From an uncultured Ectothiorhodospiraceae bacterium (GTDB lineage: Bacteria > Pseudomonadota > Gammaproteobacteria > S012-40), in the NCBI GenBank assembly GCA_945787715.1, contig CALZJE010000034.1, positions 1-36,649 of the forward strand: DNA of 36,649 nucleotides. The letters run 5' to 3'. How positions within the stretch are numbered: position 1 is the stretch's first letter; each line of letters starts with the position of its first letter. Of the stretch, positions 1-10,000 are shown one piece after another. Made by a program: the position numbers and the translations under genes. Below the pieces are notes generated by a model that was not told the origin of the DNA, made no database searches, and saw nothing but the letters and a program-made list of their open reading frames with translations.

Positions 1-2114
1 TGAAGGCAACGAAATTAAAACAAGCACAATTAATCACCTGTTCGTTTATTGACTGTCAACTCTCAGCCTGTGACTTTTCTGAAGCAAATTTAAGTTATGT
101 AAAAATTAGCAATTGCAATGCAGAGGCATCTAATTTTCACCGAGCAAATCTCGAAGGGCTTACGGTAACCGTCGGTAAGGTTTTGGCCAAAGATCCAATG
201 GAAATACTTGAATCTCCCAAAATGCAGGAACTTTTATCTTCCGACTTGAGTAACATAGATCCTCAAAATCCCGGCTTCACTTTTGACGAGCTTGGCATTA
301 ATCCTGACAATTTCATTGATGGAAGAAGTGATTTTCATGACGCTGATTTTAGTCAGAGTATTTTAATCGATGCAAATTTTGAAAACATAGATTTAAGTCA
401 ATGCCGATTCGCAGAAAGCAATTTTTCAGGCGCTCGATTTTTACAATGCCCGATGTTGGCTGCCATATTTACTGCCGCCAGTTTTAAACACACAACAGTG
501 AATCAGTGTGATCTACAAGCATCCAAGTTAATTGGAGCTAGCATTGAAAGCAGTGAATTCTTCGATTGTAACTTTGGAGAGTGTAATTTCAAAGGTTCCA
601 ATTTCACAGATTCTGTCTTCGAGCAATGTGATTTCACCAAGACTCACGCTCTCCCAATCAATCTACCGCAATGTACCATTAAACAATGCAAGTTACCGAC
701 AATCTCTTTTGAAGGCGCAAATCTTCATGACACCAACTTTATTGATATTAATTTAGATCGGCAGTGTTTTACCGATGCCAATGCTTTAAATGCAAGCTTT
801 AACAACTGCAAATTGAATGCACTTGATTTCTCCAATGCTGTATTAGTTCAAGCGACCTTCGAGTCATGCGAATTATTCCAGATCAATTTAACACAAGCGG
901 ATTTACGTGAAGTGCGGATCATCAACTGCCAATGTAAAAACGCCAACTTCTCGAATCTAAATATGATGAACTCTATTATTGCCAACAGCGAGATGGAGAA
1001 CGCGGATTTCAGCCAAACTGATCTTAAAGGATCGGTACTGAGCCAGGTTAATCTACGTGGTGTCAATTTCCAGAATAGTGATTTAAAGTGGGTTGTGTTT
1101 ATTTCCTGCAATCTTATCGGTGTTAACCTTAAAGGTTGTTCGTTAATTGAGGACGACGCAACATTGTTAAAAAGTGGCCCATCAAAAAAGCTAATCTCAC
1201 ATAAAAGAACCATTAATTTTGCTAAATGTAATTTAAATGGACTGGATTTTAGTGACCTGGATTTATCGACCGCGGATTTTTCAGAGGCCCATCTAAGAGG
1301 TGTAAATTTTTCCGGCTGTGACCTTTCCAGCGCAGATTTCAGCCGATCAGACGTTGTTAAAAGCGATTTTAGAAAAGCAGTATTGAATAACACAATCTTT
1401 GAACAAGGTAACTTGAATCAAGCCTTGTTTCAAAATGCTGTTTTCAAACAATGCGAAATGAAAGCTTGCAGCATTAACCAATCTGACTTTTCTTTGGCAA
1501 AGTTTTTTCAAACCGATTTTGAGGCGGTTGATTTTAGGGATTCCATACTACGGAAAACTGAATTCCATGCTTGCGAATTAATCGATTCTCAGTGGCAAGG
1601 ATTGGATTTGCAAGGCTGTAATTTTAGCTTGAGTGATTTGAGTAATGCAAAGTTAATCAAAGCCAATATGCAGGGCGTTAACTTGACGCAAGTAAATTTT
1701 ACCGGCGCTGATTTGAGCCACGCGGACTTATCAAAAAGTTATTGTGTTGCTGCAACATTTGTCAAAGCAAATTTGCAACATGCAAACTTCAAACTCGCCA
1801 ATTTGACCATGTCAGGTTTTCAGGAATCCAATCTTTCACATGCTAACTTTAACATCGCGAAAATGAACAATTGTTTATTAACAGAGGCAAACGCAAGTAA
1901 CTGTAATTTTTATTCAGCTAATCTCTCCTGTTCTGACCTTTCTCACGCCAATTTAAATCAGGCGAATATGGAACACGTTGACCTATCCAATAGCAATCTT
2001 CATCGAATACAGGAACAAGGAACTTTATGGGATGGTGCGAATAAAACCAATACAAAATTAACTAATAAGGCACTGGCAGCCGCTGAAAACTGGAAACCGC
2101 CATTACCTGCATAA
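1..2114 (+). CDS. Pentapeptide-repeat protein, T6SS-accessory type, 5' end outside window
   Basis: The reading frame is open from base 3 with no stop and carries pentapeptide repeats (for example DFSEANL, NFHRANL) before the first available start codon at 183. The gene therefore begins outside the window, and the TTG at 183 is not its start. About 700 residues are visible. Nearly all are A(D/N)LXX-type five-residue repeats predicting a right-handed quadrilateral beta-helix, interrupted by a short non-repeat stretch around positions 1150-1210. Many repeats carry Cys or Gln in place of the usual residue. No signal peptide or membrane segment is seen. DUF3540 and PAAR-like genes follow within 31 and 8 bases, so this is probably an operon. 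Proteins joining an N-terminal DUF2169 domain to pentapeptide repeats are common in this setting, so the missing N-terminus may be DUF2169 (inference). The repeat call is secure; the exact role is unknown. Confidence 0.85.
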   Translation, partial: KATKLKQAQLITCSFIDCQLSACDFSEANLSYVKISNCNAEASNFHRANLEGLTVTVGKVLAKDPMEILESPKMQELLSSDLSNIDPQNPGFTFDELGINPDNFIDGRSDFHDADFSQSILIDANFENIDLSQCRFAESNFSGARFLQCPMLAAIFTAASFKHTTVNQCDLQASKLIGASIESSEFFDCNFGECNFKGSNFTDSVFEQCDFTKTHALPINLPQCTIKQCKLPTISFEGANLHDTNFIDINLDRQCFTDANALNASFNNCKLNALDFSNAVLVQATFESCELFQINLTQADLREVRIINCQCKNANFSNLNMMNSIIANSEMENADFSQTDLKGSVLSQVNLRGVNFQNSDLKWVVFISCNLIGVNLKGCSLIEDDATLLKSGPSKKLISHKRTINFAKCNLNGLDFSDLDLSTADFSEAHLRGVNFSGCDLSSADFSRSDVVKSDFRKAVLNNTIFEQGNLNQALFQNAVFKQCEMKACSINQSDFSLAKFFQTDFEAVDFRDSILRKTEFHACELIDSQWQGLDLQGCNFSLSDLSNAKLIKANMQGVNLTQVNFTGADLSHADLSKSYCVAATFVKANLQHANFKLANLTMSGFQESNLSHANFNIAKMNNCLLTEANASNCNFYSANLSCSDLSHANLNQANMEHVDLSNSNLHRIQEQGTLWDGANKTNTKLTNKALAAAENWKPPLPA

Positions 2115-2144
2115 CAATACCTGTATAAAAGGGAATAAGTAAAA

Positions 2145-2894
2145 ATGCTACAACAACAAGATAATATTTTTTCAATTGCTGAACATGTAAACTATTTTGG
2201 ACCAGCGACAGCTATTGAAGAAGAAAATAGTGACGGAGACGTAAAAATACGTTGGTCAATTGATGGAAAAACAATGGTAGCAATTGCAAAAATCACTTTT
2301 ACGCGAGACAAGTTATTACAATCTCAAACTAAAGTATTAGTTGCTGGCAATAGTATCAATGAAATGTATGTTATCGGTTCATTGGACGTAATGCTTCCTT
2401 CAAAATCCACTACACATAACACAATTCAAACAACACAAGGGGCTTTTGCTGAGTTGCATAAAACAAGCTCAACAGAATCTTTAGCCATCTATTCAGATGA
2501 AAAAGAACTGTTGTTTGAATATGATCCAGTCAATCGCGTCTCACGTGTTAATGTACCACAAGGTGATCTTGAGCTAATTTCACAACGCGGCAACATAAAA
2601 TTTAGCGCCGGTAAAACAGTGGAAATTAATGGCGACACATTGTCATTAAACAGTAAAAAATTGAGCATAAAAGCAATTGCCGGACAAATGGTCTTCGGAC
2701 GCCTGGAGACCACAGCTGAAACATTAATTGAAAGTGCAAAAAATGTTTATCGAAATGTTAAAGAGCTTTCTCAATTGCGCACCGGACGACTGAGAACCCT
2801 GGTTGATGAAAGCTATCAAGTTAACGCAGATAAAGTACTGGTCAAGTCAGAAAATGACTTTAAAGTTAAAGCAGAAAAAATTCATTTAGGTTAG
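2145..2894 (+). CDS. DUF3540 family protein (T6SS accessory)
   Basis: This 249-residue protein is soluble, with no signal peptide. I recognise it as a DUF3540-type protein by its overall pattern and its place between a pentapeptide-repeat protein and a DUF4150 protein. The N-terminal half (about residues 5-85) looks like a small beta-barrel. Residues 105-200 contain short beta-rich repeats (GDLELISQRGNIKFSAGKTV, then repeated SLNSKKLSIKA-like strands) resembling the beta-helical tails of VgrG/gp5 spike proteins. The C-terminus (VNADKVLVKSENDFKVKAEK) has the same strand periodicity. Its function is uncharacterised; neighbours of this kind are thought to help assemble or load a PAAR-tipped spike. 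The start follows a weak AGGGAATAAG ribosome site. Downstream, the DUF4150 gene starts 8 bases after the stop. Confidence 0.65.
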   Translation: MLQQQDNIFSIAEHVNYFGPATAIEEENSDGDVKIRWSIDGKTMVAIAKITFTRDKLLQSQTKVLVAGNSINEMYVIGSLDVMLPSKSTTHNTIQTTQGAFAELHKTSSTESLAIYSDEKELLFEYDPVNRVSRVNVPQGDLELISQRGNIKFSAGKTVEINGDTLSLNSKKLSIKAIAGQMVFGRLETTAETLIESAKNVYRNVKELSQLRTGRLRTLVDESYQVNADKVLVKSENDFKVKAEKIHLG

Positions 2895-2902
2895 GAGTCG
2901 AT

Positions 2903-3319
2903 ATGGCAGCAACAATGGCTGGTTCAACAAAAGGTGGTGGAATGTGTCAGGCAACACCTGATGTTTGCAAAGTGCCTGCACCACCAGCGCCCCCCATACC
3001 AACACCTTTTCCCAACATGGGGCAACTTATGCAGGCCACAGGCACTTCCACCAAAGTAAAGTTTTTTGCTGCGGAAGTTGTCACGTTAAAATCAAAAATA
3101 CCCATGTCACAAGGAGATGAAGCCGGTGTTGCAGGGGGGCTCGTGTCCGGACAAAACATGGGACCAATTACCTTCAAAAAAGGTAGTTCAAAAGTATTGG
3201 TTGAAGGGCAAGCATGTGTTTATCAAACGTCTGTTACTGCACATAACGGAAACAATGCAAATGCCCCCGCTGGAACACAGCAGTCTCCTAGCCAACAAAA
3301 GGTGCTGCTGGCTCCTTGA
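2903..3319 (+). CDS. PAAR-like DUF4150 protein
   Basis: The 138-residue protein begins with a glycine-rich stretch followed by CQATPDVCKVPAPPAPPIPT, the Cys/Pro-rich signature of DUF4150 (Tox-PAAR-like) proteins. A PAAR-like body follows, with TSTKVKF, a VTLKSKIPMSQGDEAG segment and the SKVLVEGQACVYQTSVTAHN turn. PAAR proteins cap the VgrG spike of type VI secretion systems and carry or recruit effectors. At 138 residues this is a stand-alone tip with no fused toxin domain. A TTAGGAG ribosome site lies just upstream, inside the end of the previous gene. The protein normally followed by an effector in such clusters has no intact candidate here: the next 860 bases contain no convincing gene. 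Confidence 0.75.
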   Translation: MAATMAGSTKGGGMCQATPDVCKVPAPPAPPIPTPFPNMGQLMQATGTSTKVKFFAAEVVTLKSKIPMSQGDEAGVAGGLVSGQNMGPITFKKGSSKVLVEGQACVYQTSVTAHNGNNANAPAGTQQSPSQQKVLLAP

Positions 3320-4179
3320 AATTGATCGATTAATAAAATCGGGTGACTAATTATTTTACCAAGAGTCCAAGAGTAAAAAGGGGCAGGAACATTATATAAT
3401 AATCAAGATAGCTTTTGACAGAGCCTAACTCGTGCGTTTCTATTAATATTTCAATATGTATTCCTGCATGGCTGACCCTATCCCTAAAATATAAAAGATA
3501 CTTGTAAAACATTTTTTCGGCTTCTCACAGCCTGGAGCCGTATTTATTTTTGACAAGATATTCAGTTAAGTGTTGTCAACGGTAGGAAGCAGCGGGAGCG
3601 GACCTTGATGTTCTGGAGATAAACCGAACTCATCTTGTTGAAAATCATCTTTCTAACGTGAAAGAAATGTTCAAGACAAGGCACCATAATATCTTAGTTA
3701 TACATGATTCAATACACCTGATATTCATAAGCCAGTTTCGGGTTCTCAAGAGAAATCGAATTTTTCCAGGGAATCTGTCAACTGAAGTTCTTACTCAATC
3801 AGAAAAGAAACAGGCTCATGAAACCATCCTGCAGTGTTGATTTACATTCAACTGGCGCAGCAGTTCCAGATTCAGTTGAAACATTGCGAGGAGGCATATC
3901 AAAAGTACTGTTTTGTCTAATAACAAGTCGTAACTTGTATATCTTAGACATCCAAGCTCTCGAAGACTATAATTTTTTATAAGTCCTCCATTATGCGATT
4001 GCTTTCAGTGGTATCGAGTGCCACTTGGAGGAAATTACCATTGATGGTTCGCCACAAATTCAAATTGAAGAGAGAATTCAGCATCTTCTAAACTCTGCAT
4101 CTTATGCACTAATGTTTTGTTCCTAAATGGGAGAAACCCCATTATTTCACATGTGGTGTAAGGCAAGAAGGAGAGAAGA
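3320..4179. other. 860-bp gap, no convincing gene, possible decayed ORFs
   Basis: No gene here looks real. A weak AAAAGGGGCAGG motif near 3376-3389 resembles the RAYT-associated motif seen elsewhere in the window. A frame open from about 3733 has an ATG at 3818 and a stop at 3980-3982 (54 codons). The same frame then runs on to a stop near 4125 with plausible sequence (LEEITIDGSPQIQIEERI). It may be a decayed gene, possibly the lost effector or immunity gene of the spike cluster, but I recognise no family. A 60-codon frame at 3658-3840 shows no coding signs. Confidence 0.4.
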
Positions 4180-6255
4180 ATGGGGAAATCACTAGAATCC
4201 ACCTTAAAACAGAGGTTGGTCGATGATTGTGAGAGTCGACTTCGTCCCTTTTTGGAATATTGCGCCGATGCATATTTTCTACACGATCTCGAGGGCAATA
4301 TTCTTGACGTCAATCAAACTGCTTGCGATCACCTAGGCTATACGCGGGCAGAGTTACTAAATGTCAACGTTACTGAAATTGAGCAGCTATCTTCGCCAAA
4401 GGATCTGCTTAACGAATGGAAGCTACTAGTGCCTGGTAAGCCCCACTTATGGACTGGCATAAATAGACGTAAAGATGGCAGTACATTTCCTGTGGAAGGC
4501 CATAATCAGCGCTTTGAGACACAAGGCCATTCGCTAGTCGTAGCGCTGGTGCGTGATGTCACTGAGCGCAAACTAGCCGAAGAAAAATTGCGGCAAGCCG
4601 CTACGGTGTTCGAAAATGCAACCGAGGGGGTCATTGTTACTGATGCTGAGGCGAACATCGTAACCATCAACAAGGCGATGACTAAGATCTCCGGCCATAG
4701 TGAAGCGGAGGTGTTCAGCAAAAAACCGAGCCTCTGGAAGTCGGGCCGCCATCAGCAAGCGTTTTATCAGGACATGTGGACCTCAATTCAGCAAACGGGG
4801 CAGTGGCGGGGGGAAATCTGGAACCGCCGTAAGAGTGGCGAGGCGTTTCCCTGTTGGCAGACCATCAGCGCCATTAAAGACGACGCAGGAAATGTTACTC
4901 ACTATGTCAGTATCGTCTCGGACATCACCACTGTTAAAGAGACGCAGTCCAAGATAGAACACTTGGCCCATCATGATTCGCTCACTGATTTGCCCAACCG
5001 TCTTTTATTCAATGCCCGGCTAGAGCATGCAATACGAATCGCACATCGTGACCAGCATCAGATCGGACTGATATTCCTTGATCTGGATAACTTCAAGCGT
5101 ATCAATGACAGTCTTGGTCATCCAGTCGGCGACTGTATTTTGCAATCCGTAGGCGTAAGGTTGAATACGCAGATTCGAGAAGTGGATACATTGGCCCGGC
5201 TCGGTGGTGATGAATTTACGTTACTTTTGGAGGAGATAGCCCATCCTGAAGAAGCGAGTATTGTCGCTGAGAAAGTTCTGGATATATTTAATAACCCGTT
5301 TGAGGTGAAGGGCCATCAGCTTCATGTAACACCAAGTATTGGTATCAGTGTGTATCCAGAGGATGGTGAGGATGTGACCACACTGGTTAGAAACGCCGAC
5401 ACAGCCATGTACAGCGCCAAGGCAAAAGGTGGTAATACCTATCAATTCTACACAAGCGAATTTACCGAAAAAGCGTCTGAACGAATCCGGTTAGAGAGCC
5501 AGCTTCGATACGCGGTTGAACGGAACGAGTTTCGCGTTTACTACCAGCCGCAATATAATTCTCAGACTGTGAGGCTCACCGGGGCTGAAGTGCTTGTGCG
5601 TTGGCAACATCCAGACTTGGGCTTATTGGCACCAGCCAAATTCATCACTCTCGCGGAAGAAACCGGATTGATATTAACGATTGGTGAATGGGTGTTGCAT
5701 GCGGCGTGTTCCCAGATCAAAAACTGGCGGGATCAGGGGTTAAACTTGCAGCGTATATCGGTCAATGTTTCTGGCAAACAACTTCAGCGTAGCGGTTTCC
5801 TGGAAACAGTCCAGGCAGTGCTTGATGAAACAGGCTGTCGTGCGCAGTGGCTGGAGCTGGAAGTCACTGAAGGGCTTATCATGAATCAGGCGGATAAAGC
5901 CATTGGCTTCTTACAAGGATTACGGGAGATGGGTGTCGCGATTGCCATTGATGACTTTGGCACGGGCTATTCCTCCTTAAGCTACCTCAAACAACTGCCC
6001 GTTACCAAACTCAAAATTGATCGTTCTTTTATTCAGGATATACCGCACGATTCTGATGACCAGGCTATCGCTGAAGCGATTCTGGCATTGGGAAAAAGTC
6101 TGCAGATCAAGGTATGTGCCGAGGGGGTGGAATCAGAGGAACAGAAAATGTTTTTGAAGTCGACGGGATGCGATGAGCAGCAAGGCTTTCTCTATAGCCG
6201 ACCGTTACCCGCCAATGAATTTATCGAGATCCTAAAAAAGGAGACCGTAATTTAA
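4180..6255 (+). CDS. PAS-PAS-GGDEF-EAL cyclic-di-GMP signalling protein
   Basis: The 691-residue protein has two PAS domains (about residues 20-130 and 140-250), a GGDEF domain (about 262-425) and an EAL domain (about 440-685). GGDEF is intact at 342-346. The inhibitory I-site RxxD (R333, D336) lies five residues upstream, so diguanylate cyclase activity with product inhibition is expected. In the EAL domain the signature reads EVL (470-472) rather than EAL. DDFGTGYSSL and KLKIDRSFI are intact, and ELEVTEG replaces the usual ELEITES, so phosphodiesterase activity is likely. There is no membrane segment, so it is probably a cytoplasmic sensor. The start follows an AGGAGAG site with good spacing. 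The gene looks richer in GC and in CGC/CTG-type codons than its neighbours, which hints at separate ancestry. It stands alone. Confidence 0.92.
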   Translation: MGKSLESTLKQRLVDDCESRLRPFLEYCADAYFLHDLEGNILDVNQTACDHLGYTRAELLNVNVTEIEQLSSPKDLLNEWKLLVPGKPHLWTGINRRKDGSTFPVEGHNQRFETQGHSLVVALVRDVTERKLAEEKLRQAATVFENATEGVIVTDAEANIVTINKAMTKISGHSEAEVFSKKPSLWKSGRHQQAFYQDMWTSIQQTGQWRGEIWNRRKSGEAFPCWQTISAIKDDAGNVTHYVSIVSDITTVKETQSKIEHLAHHDSLTDLPNRLLFNARLEHAIRIAHRDQHQIGLIFLDLDNFKRINDSLGHPVGDCILQSVGVRLNTQIREVDTLARLGGDEFTLLLEEIAHPEEASIVAEKVLDIFNNPFEVKGHQLHVTPSIGISVYPEDGEDVTTLVRNADTAMYSAKAKGGNTYQFYTSEFTEKASERIRLESQLRYAVERNEFRVYYQPQYNSQTVRLTGAEVLVRWQHPDLGLLAPAKFITLAEETGLILTIGEWVLHAACSQIKNWRDQGLNLQRISVNVSGKQLQRSGFLETVQAVLDETGCRAQWLELEVTEGLIMNQADKAIGFLQGLREMGVAIAIDDFGTGYSSLSYLKQLPVTKLKIDRSFIQDIPHDSDDQAIAEAILALGKSLQIKVCAEGVESEEQKMFLKSTGCDEQQGFLYSRPLPANEFIEILKKETVI

Positions 6256-6377
6256 ATTGTGTAACTGCCCGCTCTTACTTGCAGAATTGTAATAGGAGAT
6301 AGATCAGAATGGCACTAACTTAAGCCGTTTTAGCGCGGTATCGACTTCGATGTTTTATCTCCTTCATTTCACGAAAG

Positions 6378-6668
6378 GTGCCACGAATGGAGCCAGGCCT
6401 GCATAATTGTATTAATAACTTCCTTTATTATAAAAATGCAAAAGCACAAGCCAGGCACACAATCTCCAGGCCAGTTACGCAAACTAGTTCAGGTGAACTC
6501 TGTTTTTTCATCAAAAGCCTAAAAGGAGAAAGTGCTGCAGCTTTACTTCAATATGCCGATGGTTGCGCACCGGGGAACAAAATCACAGTTTCTGAAAGTG
6601 CGTTACTTGGAAATACTATCGCTGATTTGCATAATATTACTCAAGCCTTTAAACCCCTTTGTGACTAA
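6378..6668 (+). pseudogene. Fragment resembling an aminoglycoside/choline phosphotransferase-fold kinase
   Basis: A GTG-initiated frame of 96 codons ends in sequence that recalls the hinge and following helix of the APH / homoserine-kinase-II fold: SAAALLQYADG (compare the family's 'vLl.Yl.G') and then ESALLGNTIADLHNIT (compare 'lG..LA.LH'). The catalytic HGD and DxD segments are absent because the frame stops soon after. The first 30 residues look non-coding. It is therefore most likely a remnant rather than a working gene. No ribosome site is evident. The family assignment rests on a short stretch and is tentative. Confidence 0.35.
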
Positions 6669-7072
6669 CCATGAAAGCATAACTTAGCCATTTTCATGCA
6701 CCCGATCTGGTTTTTATGAGGGAGAGAGAATGATTGCTTATTACTCCTCATGACTGGCTGCCTCCCAATAATTAATGATTTACTGCGATATGAATGATGG
6801 TCGTAGAAAATACCTCAGTCGGATTATCAAGATCTATTTTTTTATATCGTATAATAATTACAACACTAATGATCACAATAAAGTTGAGTAAATTTGTGAG
6901 TTAAATTTTTGTCTGTTTGAACTCTGATGCAACCAACCTTGACAGTACATCTGATTGGAGTAGCATAATTAAAAACCCATTTGTGATATCAATTCCTAGT
7001 AATTTACTAAATCAATTTGTAACTTCACATAGATATGGGTTTCAAGTCGATAATAAAAAGGTAGTATTGATA
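6669..7072. other. Gap before the large lipoprotein gene, no gene seen
   Basis: This stretch is AT-rich, with no convincing ORF or strong terminator. The downstream frame stays open upstream to a TTG at 6917, but those 52 extra codons would precede a clear lipoprotein signal peptide. The real start is therefore placed at 7073 and this stretch treated as leader. It presumably contains the lipoprotein promoter; no clear -35/-10 pair stands out. Confidence 0.5.
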
Positions 7073-10000
7073 ATGACTCACAACACAACATCTCTTCCTT
7101 TAACTCTAATTAGCAAATTACTATTTGTTTTATTTGTGGCATTTCTCTTACTGAGTTGTGGTGGTGGCTCTACCTCCGGTGTAAAGACACCCGTGGAAGC
7201 AAAGGCTGGAGCCGATCGTATAGGGGCGGCCGCAAAAAATTTCGATCAAGTGGATGTTGGTGATATTGTATTCTTGAATGGTTTGGGAAGTTCAGCAACT
7301 GAATGGCACTGGCGTGTGATTGCTCAGAGTGTCGCAGGCCTTACACGACTGACCTCAGAAAATACTCAAGTTACCGGTTTTTATGCGGAAAAAGCAGGTG
7401 TTTATACCATACAATTAACCGTTGCTAGCGGCGGATCAACCAGTTCCGATACGCTTATCATAACCTTGATTGACGATTTAGACTGGGATGGATTGGATGA
7501 TATTAACGATCCAGATCTTGATGGTGACGGATTTACGAATGACGATGATGCGTTTCCCAAAAATCGCGAAGCTCACTATGATGATAATTCTGATGGGATT
7601 AGTAATTATGCGACTTCTGATGTAGACGCGGATGGGGTTCTGGACTACGAGGATGCTTTTCCGCGTGATTTCTCGAAAACAAGTTATGCAAGTTTTACTG
7701 AAAATAGAGAAAACGGGCTTTCCAATCAAAATGATGGTATCTCAGTTTCAGAAGTTGTTGGCAATGTACCAGCCATTATCAACGGTATTATAAATGCGAC
7801 TGATAATCGGCCCGATATCGATTATTATCAAATTTCATTCGCAAATGAGGGACGATTCTCAGCTGTTCTAACGGGTGCGGATAGTAGCATGCGCCCCAGT
7901 ATCGCAATCATAAATAACGTTGGCGCTAACACTGAGACAACGACAGCTAATATGCCATGGTCAGCTGGCACAACTGCGATCTCATCATTCATTCCTGCAG
8001 CAGGCTCATATTATTTAAGCGTTACCGATAGTTCTGGAAAAAGTAATCCTGGCTGGAACTACGCTATTAATATTTTCCCAGATGGTGATCTAGACGGTGT
8101 ACCGGATGATTTGGAACGAGCGATTGAAAGCAATCAATTCACAGCAGATAGTGACGGTGATGGGATATCTGATTTTGTTGAAGTGCAATATGCGTTGATA
8201 AATTGGAATGAGAATCATGATAGCGATAATGACGGCCTTCCACTTTGGTGGGATCTTGATTCAGATGGTGATGGGATTCCAGATAGTGGTGAATATTTTA
8301 CAAAATCAGATCGGCCAGCTTTAACTGATGTTCAGCTGGCAGCAATGAATGATGCAGACGGTGATGGTGTTGATAATTTTCTCGACAGTGATAGTGATAA
8401 TAATACCATTGCAGATAAAGACGAAGCCGGTGTTAATACTACTGATCCCACAGATTTGGATCAAGATGGTAGCCCGGATTTTCTTGACATTGATGATGAT
8501 AACGATAGCTTGCTCGATATAAATGAAGAAGGTACGCAAAGACTAATCGCTATGAATTCTGCTGCCAATAAAAATGAACATTTAGCGATGTCTCTTATCT
8601 CCTTAGATAACCAGACGACTGAAGTGGAAGAGATAGTACGCGCTGGTGATCAAACCGTATTAATAGGTACAAACCTACCTGATGATATTGCTGAAAGCTG
8701 GATAATGATTCGTGGTGTAACAGATGCTCTAAATTTACGTGCCACCAGCATCGATGAACAGGGTATTCACTTTCAATGGCCAGCAGGAATTAGTAGCGGA
8801 TTGGTGGAGCTTTATCTGACAAATAAAGATGAACGAAGTAATGCAGTTCAAGTGCAAGTGGTTAACAGCAATACTCCCGTACTAATGCGTTACGATTTTA
8901 ATGCGGCACAAGGTAAAATCACTTTTTTTGGCCAAAATCTTAATGCCTCGCTGTCGATTAACTTTTCCGGTGGGAGTGTTACGGTCGCTAATAGTAGTGG
9001 TGATGCTGAATCTGTCACACTGTCAGTTCCATTTTCTGCAGAAAGTGGCTTGGTGAGTATTAGTAGTGTTGGTGGAGAATCCAATGCAATTTGGGTGACG
9101 ATTATGCGTAATATTTCAGGGAAAATCGAGATGCCTGAAAATACGAGTATCAATGTTAATGAGTTGGATGTTGCCTGGGATGTTGATGAACAAATCATTC
9201 CGGATATCAACGGGAATTTTACAAGTCATGTTAATCTTTCTGGACAAAGCATCATTACAGCTGTTTATGAAGATCCACTATCAACTGATGAAGAACCAAT
9301 GCTCGCTGCCTATATGATGGGTTTAGCGTTAGAGAATGACAATTTTATATTGATCAATAGTCAAACCACAGCACTGGCATTACTTTGGTCTGCTATTAAT
9401 CCACCAGCGTTGGTTGCGGAGGAATCATTAAGTGATGTCCGCGATACATTGGCAGGACTCCCTGAGGTTGAAGCTTATGGTGATATATTAGAGATAAAGT
9501 TGGGAGCAGATTCGGGTGTGTTATTAAATCCTGATGGCGAGCTTCAAAGCGCAAATGCCACGGCAATTTTGGCAGCGATTGAAGCAATTCAGGCCGGTAT
9601 TGAAGACAATACATTTAATGATTTTCAAGGGTCTTTGTTAAAGCCCCGAGCCGTTGAACGAAAACCTGCAGCGATTCTCCCTAAAGAACCGGTTGATGAT
9701 ATTCAAATTAAAGAGCGGGAGAAAACCGGAAATCTCGATTTGACTAATGATACAAATATGTTTTTGTCTGCGCAGATGACTGCGTTAAGTGGTAAACCCA
9801 TAATGCCCCATACCACCGCATTTTGGGATCTAATTGCGCCACAAGGTTACGGCGTTGCCGCTGCATCGACAATTACACCGTTTAGTCAACCAAACGGTCG
9901 TTCGGTCATTGTCCAGGTAGTAACACCGGGAACAGACAAAGAGTTTGAACCAAAAATTGAAGCACCTTATGAAGTTTGGCAGCCAATAATGTCACGCACT

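Noticed and set aside
3658-3840. 60-codon plus-strand ORF
   Set aside because: No ribosome site, no recognisable motif, and overlap with another equally weak frame.
6378-6668. Functional aminoglycoside resistance gene
   Set aside because: Only a short hinge-like stretch resembles the fold; catalytic motifs are missing.
6917-7072. N-terminal extension of the large lipoprotein from a TTG at 6917
   Set aside because: The 52 extra residues would place the lipoprotein signal peptide in the interior; the ATG at 7073 gives a normal signal and lipobox.
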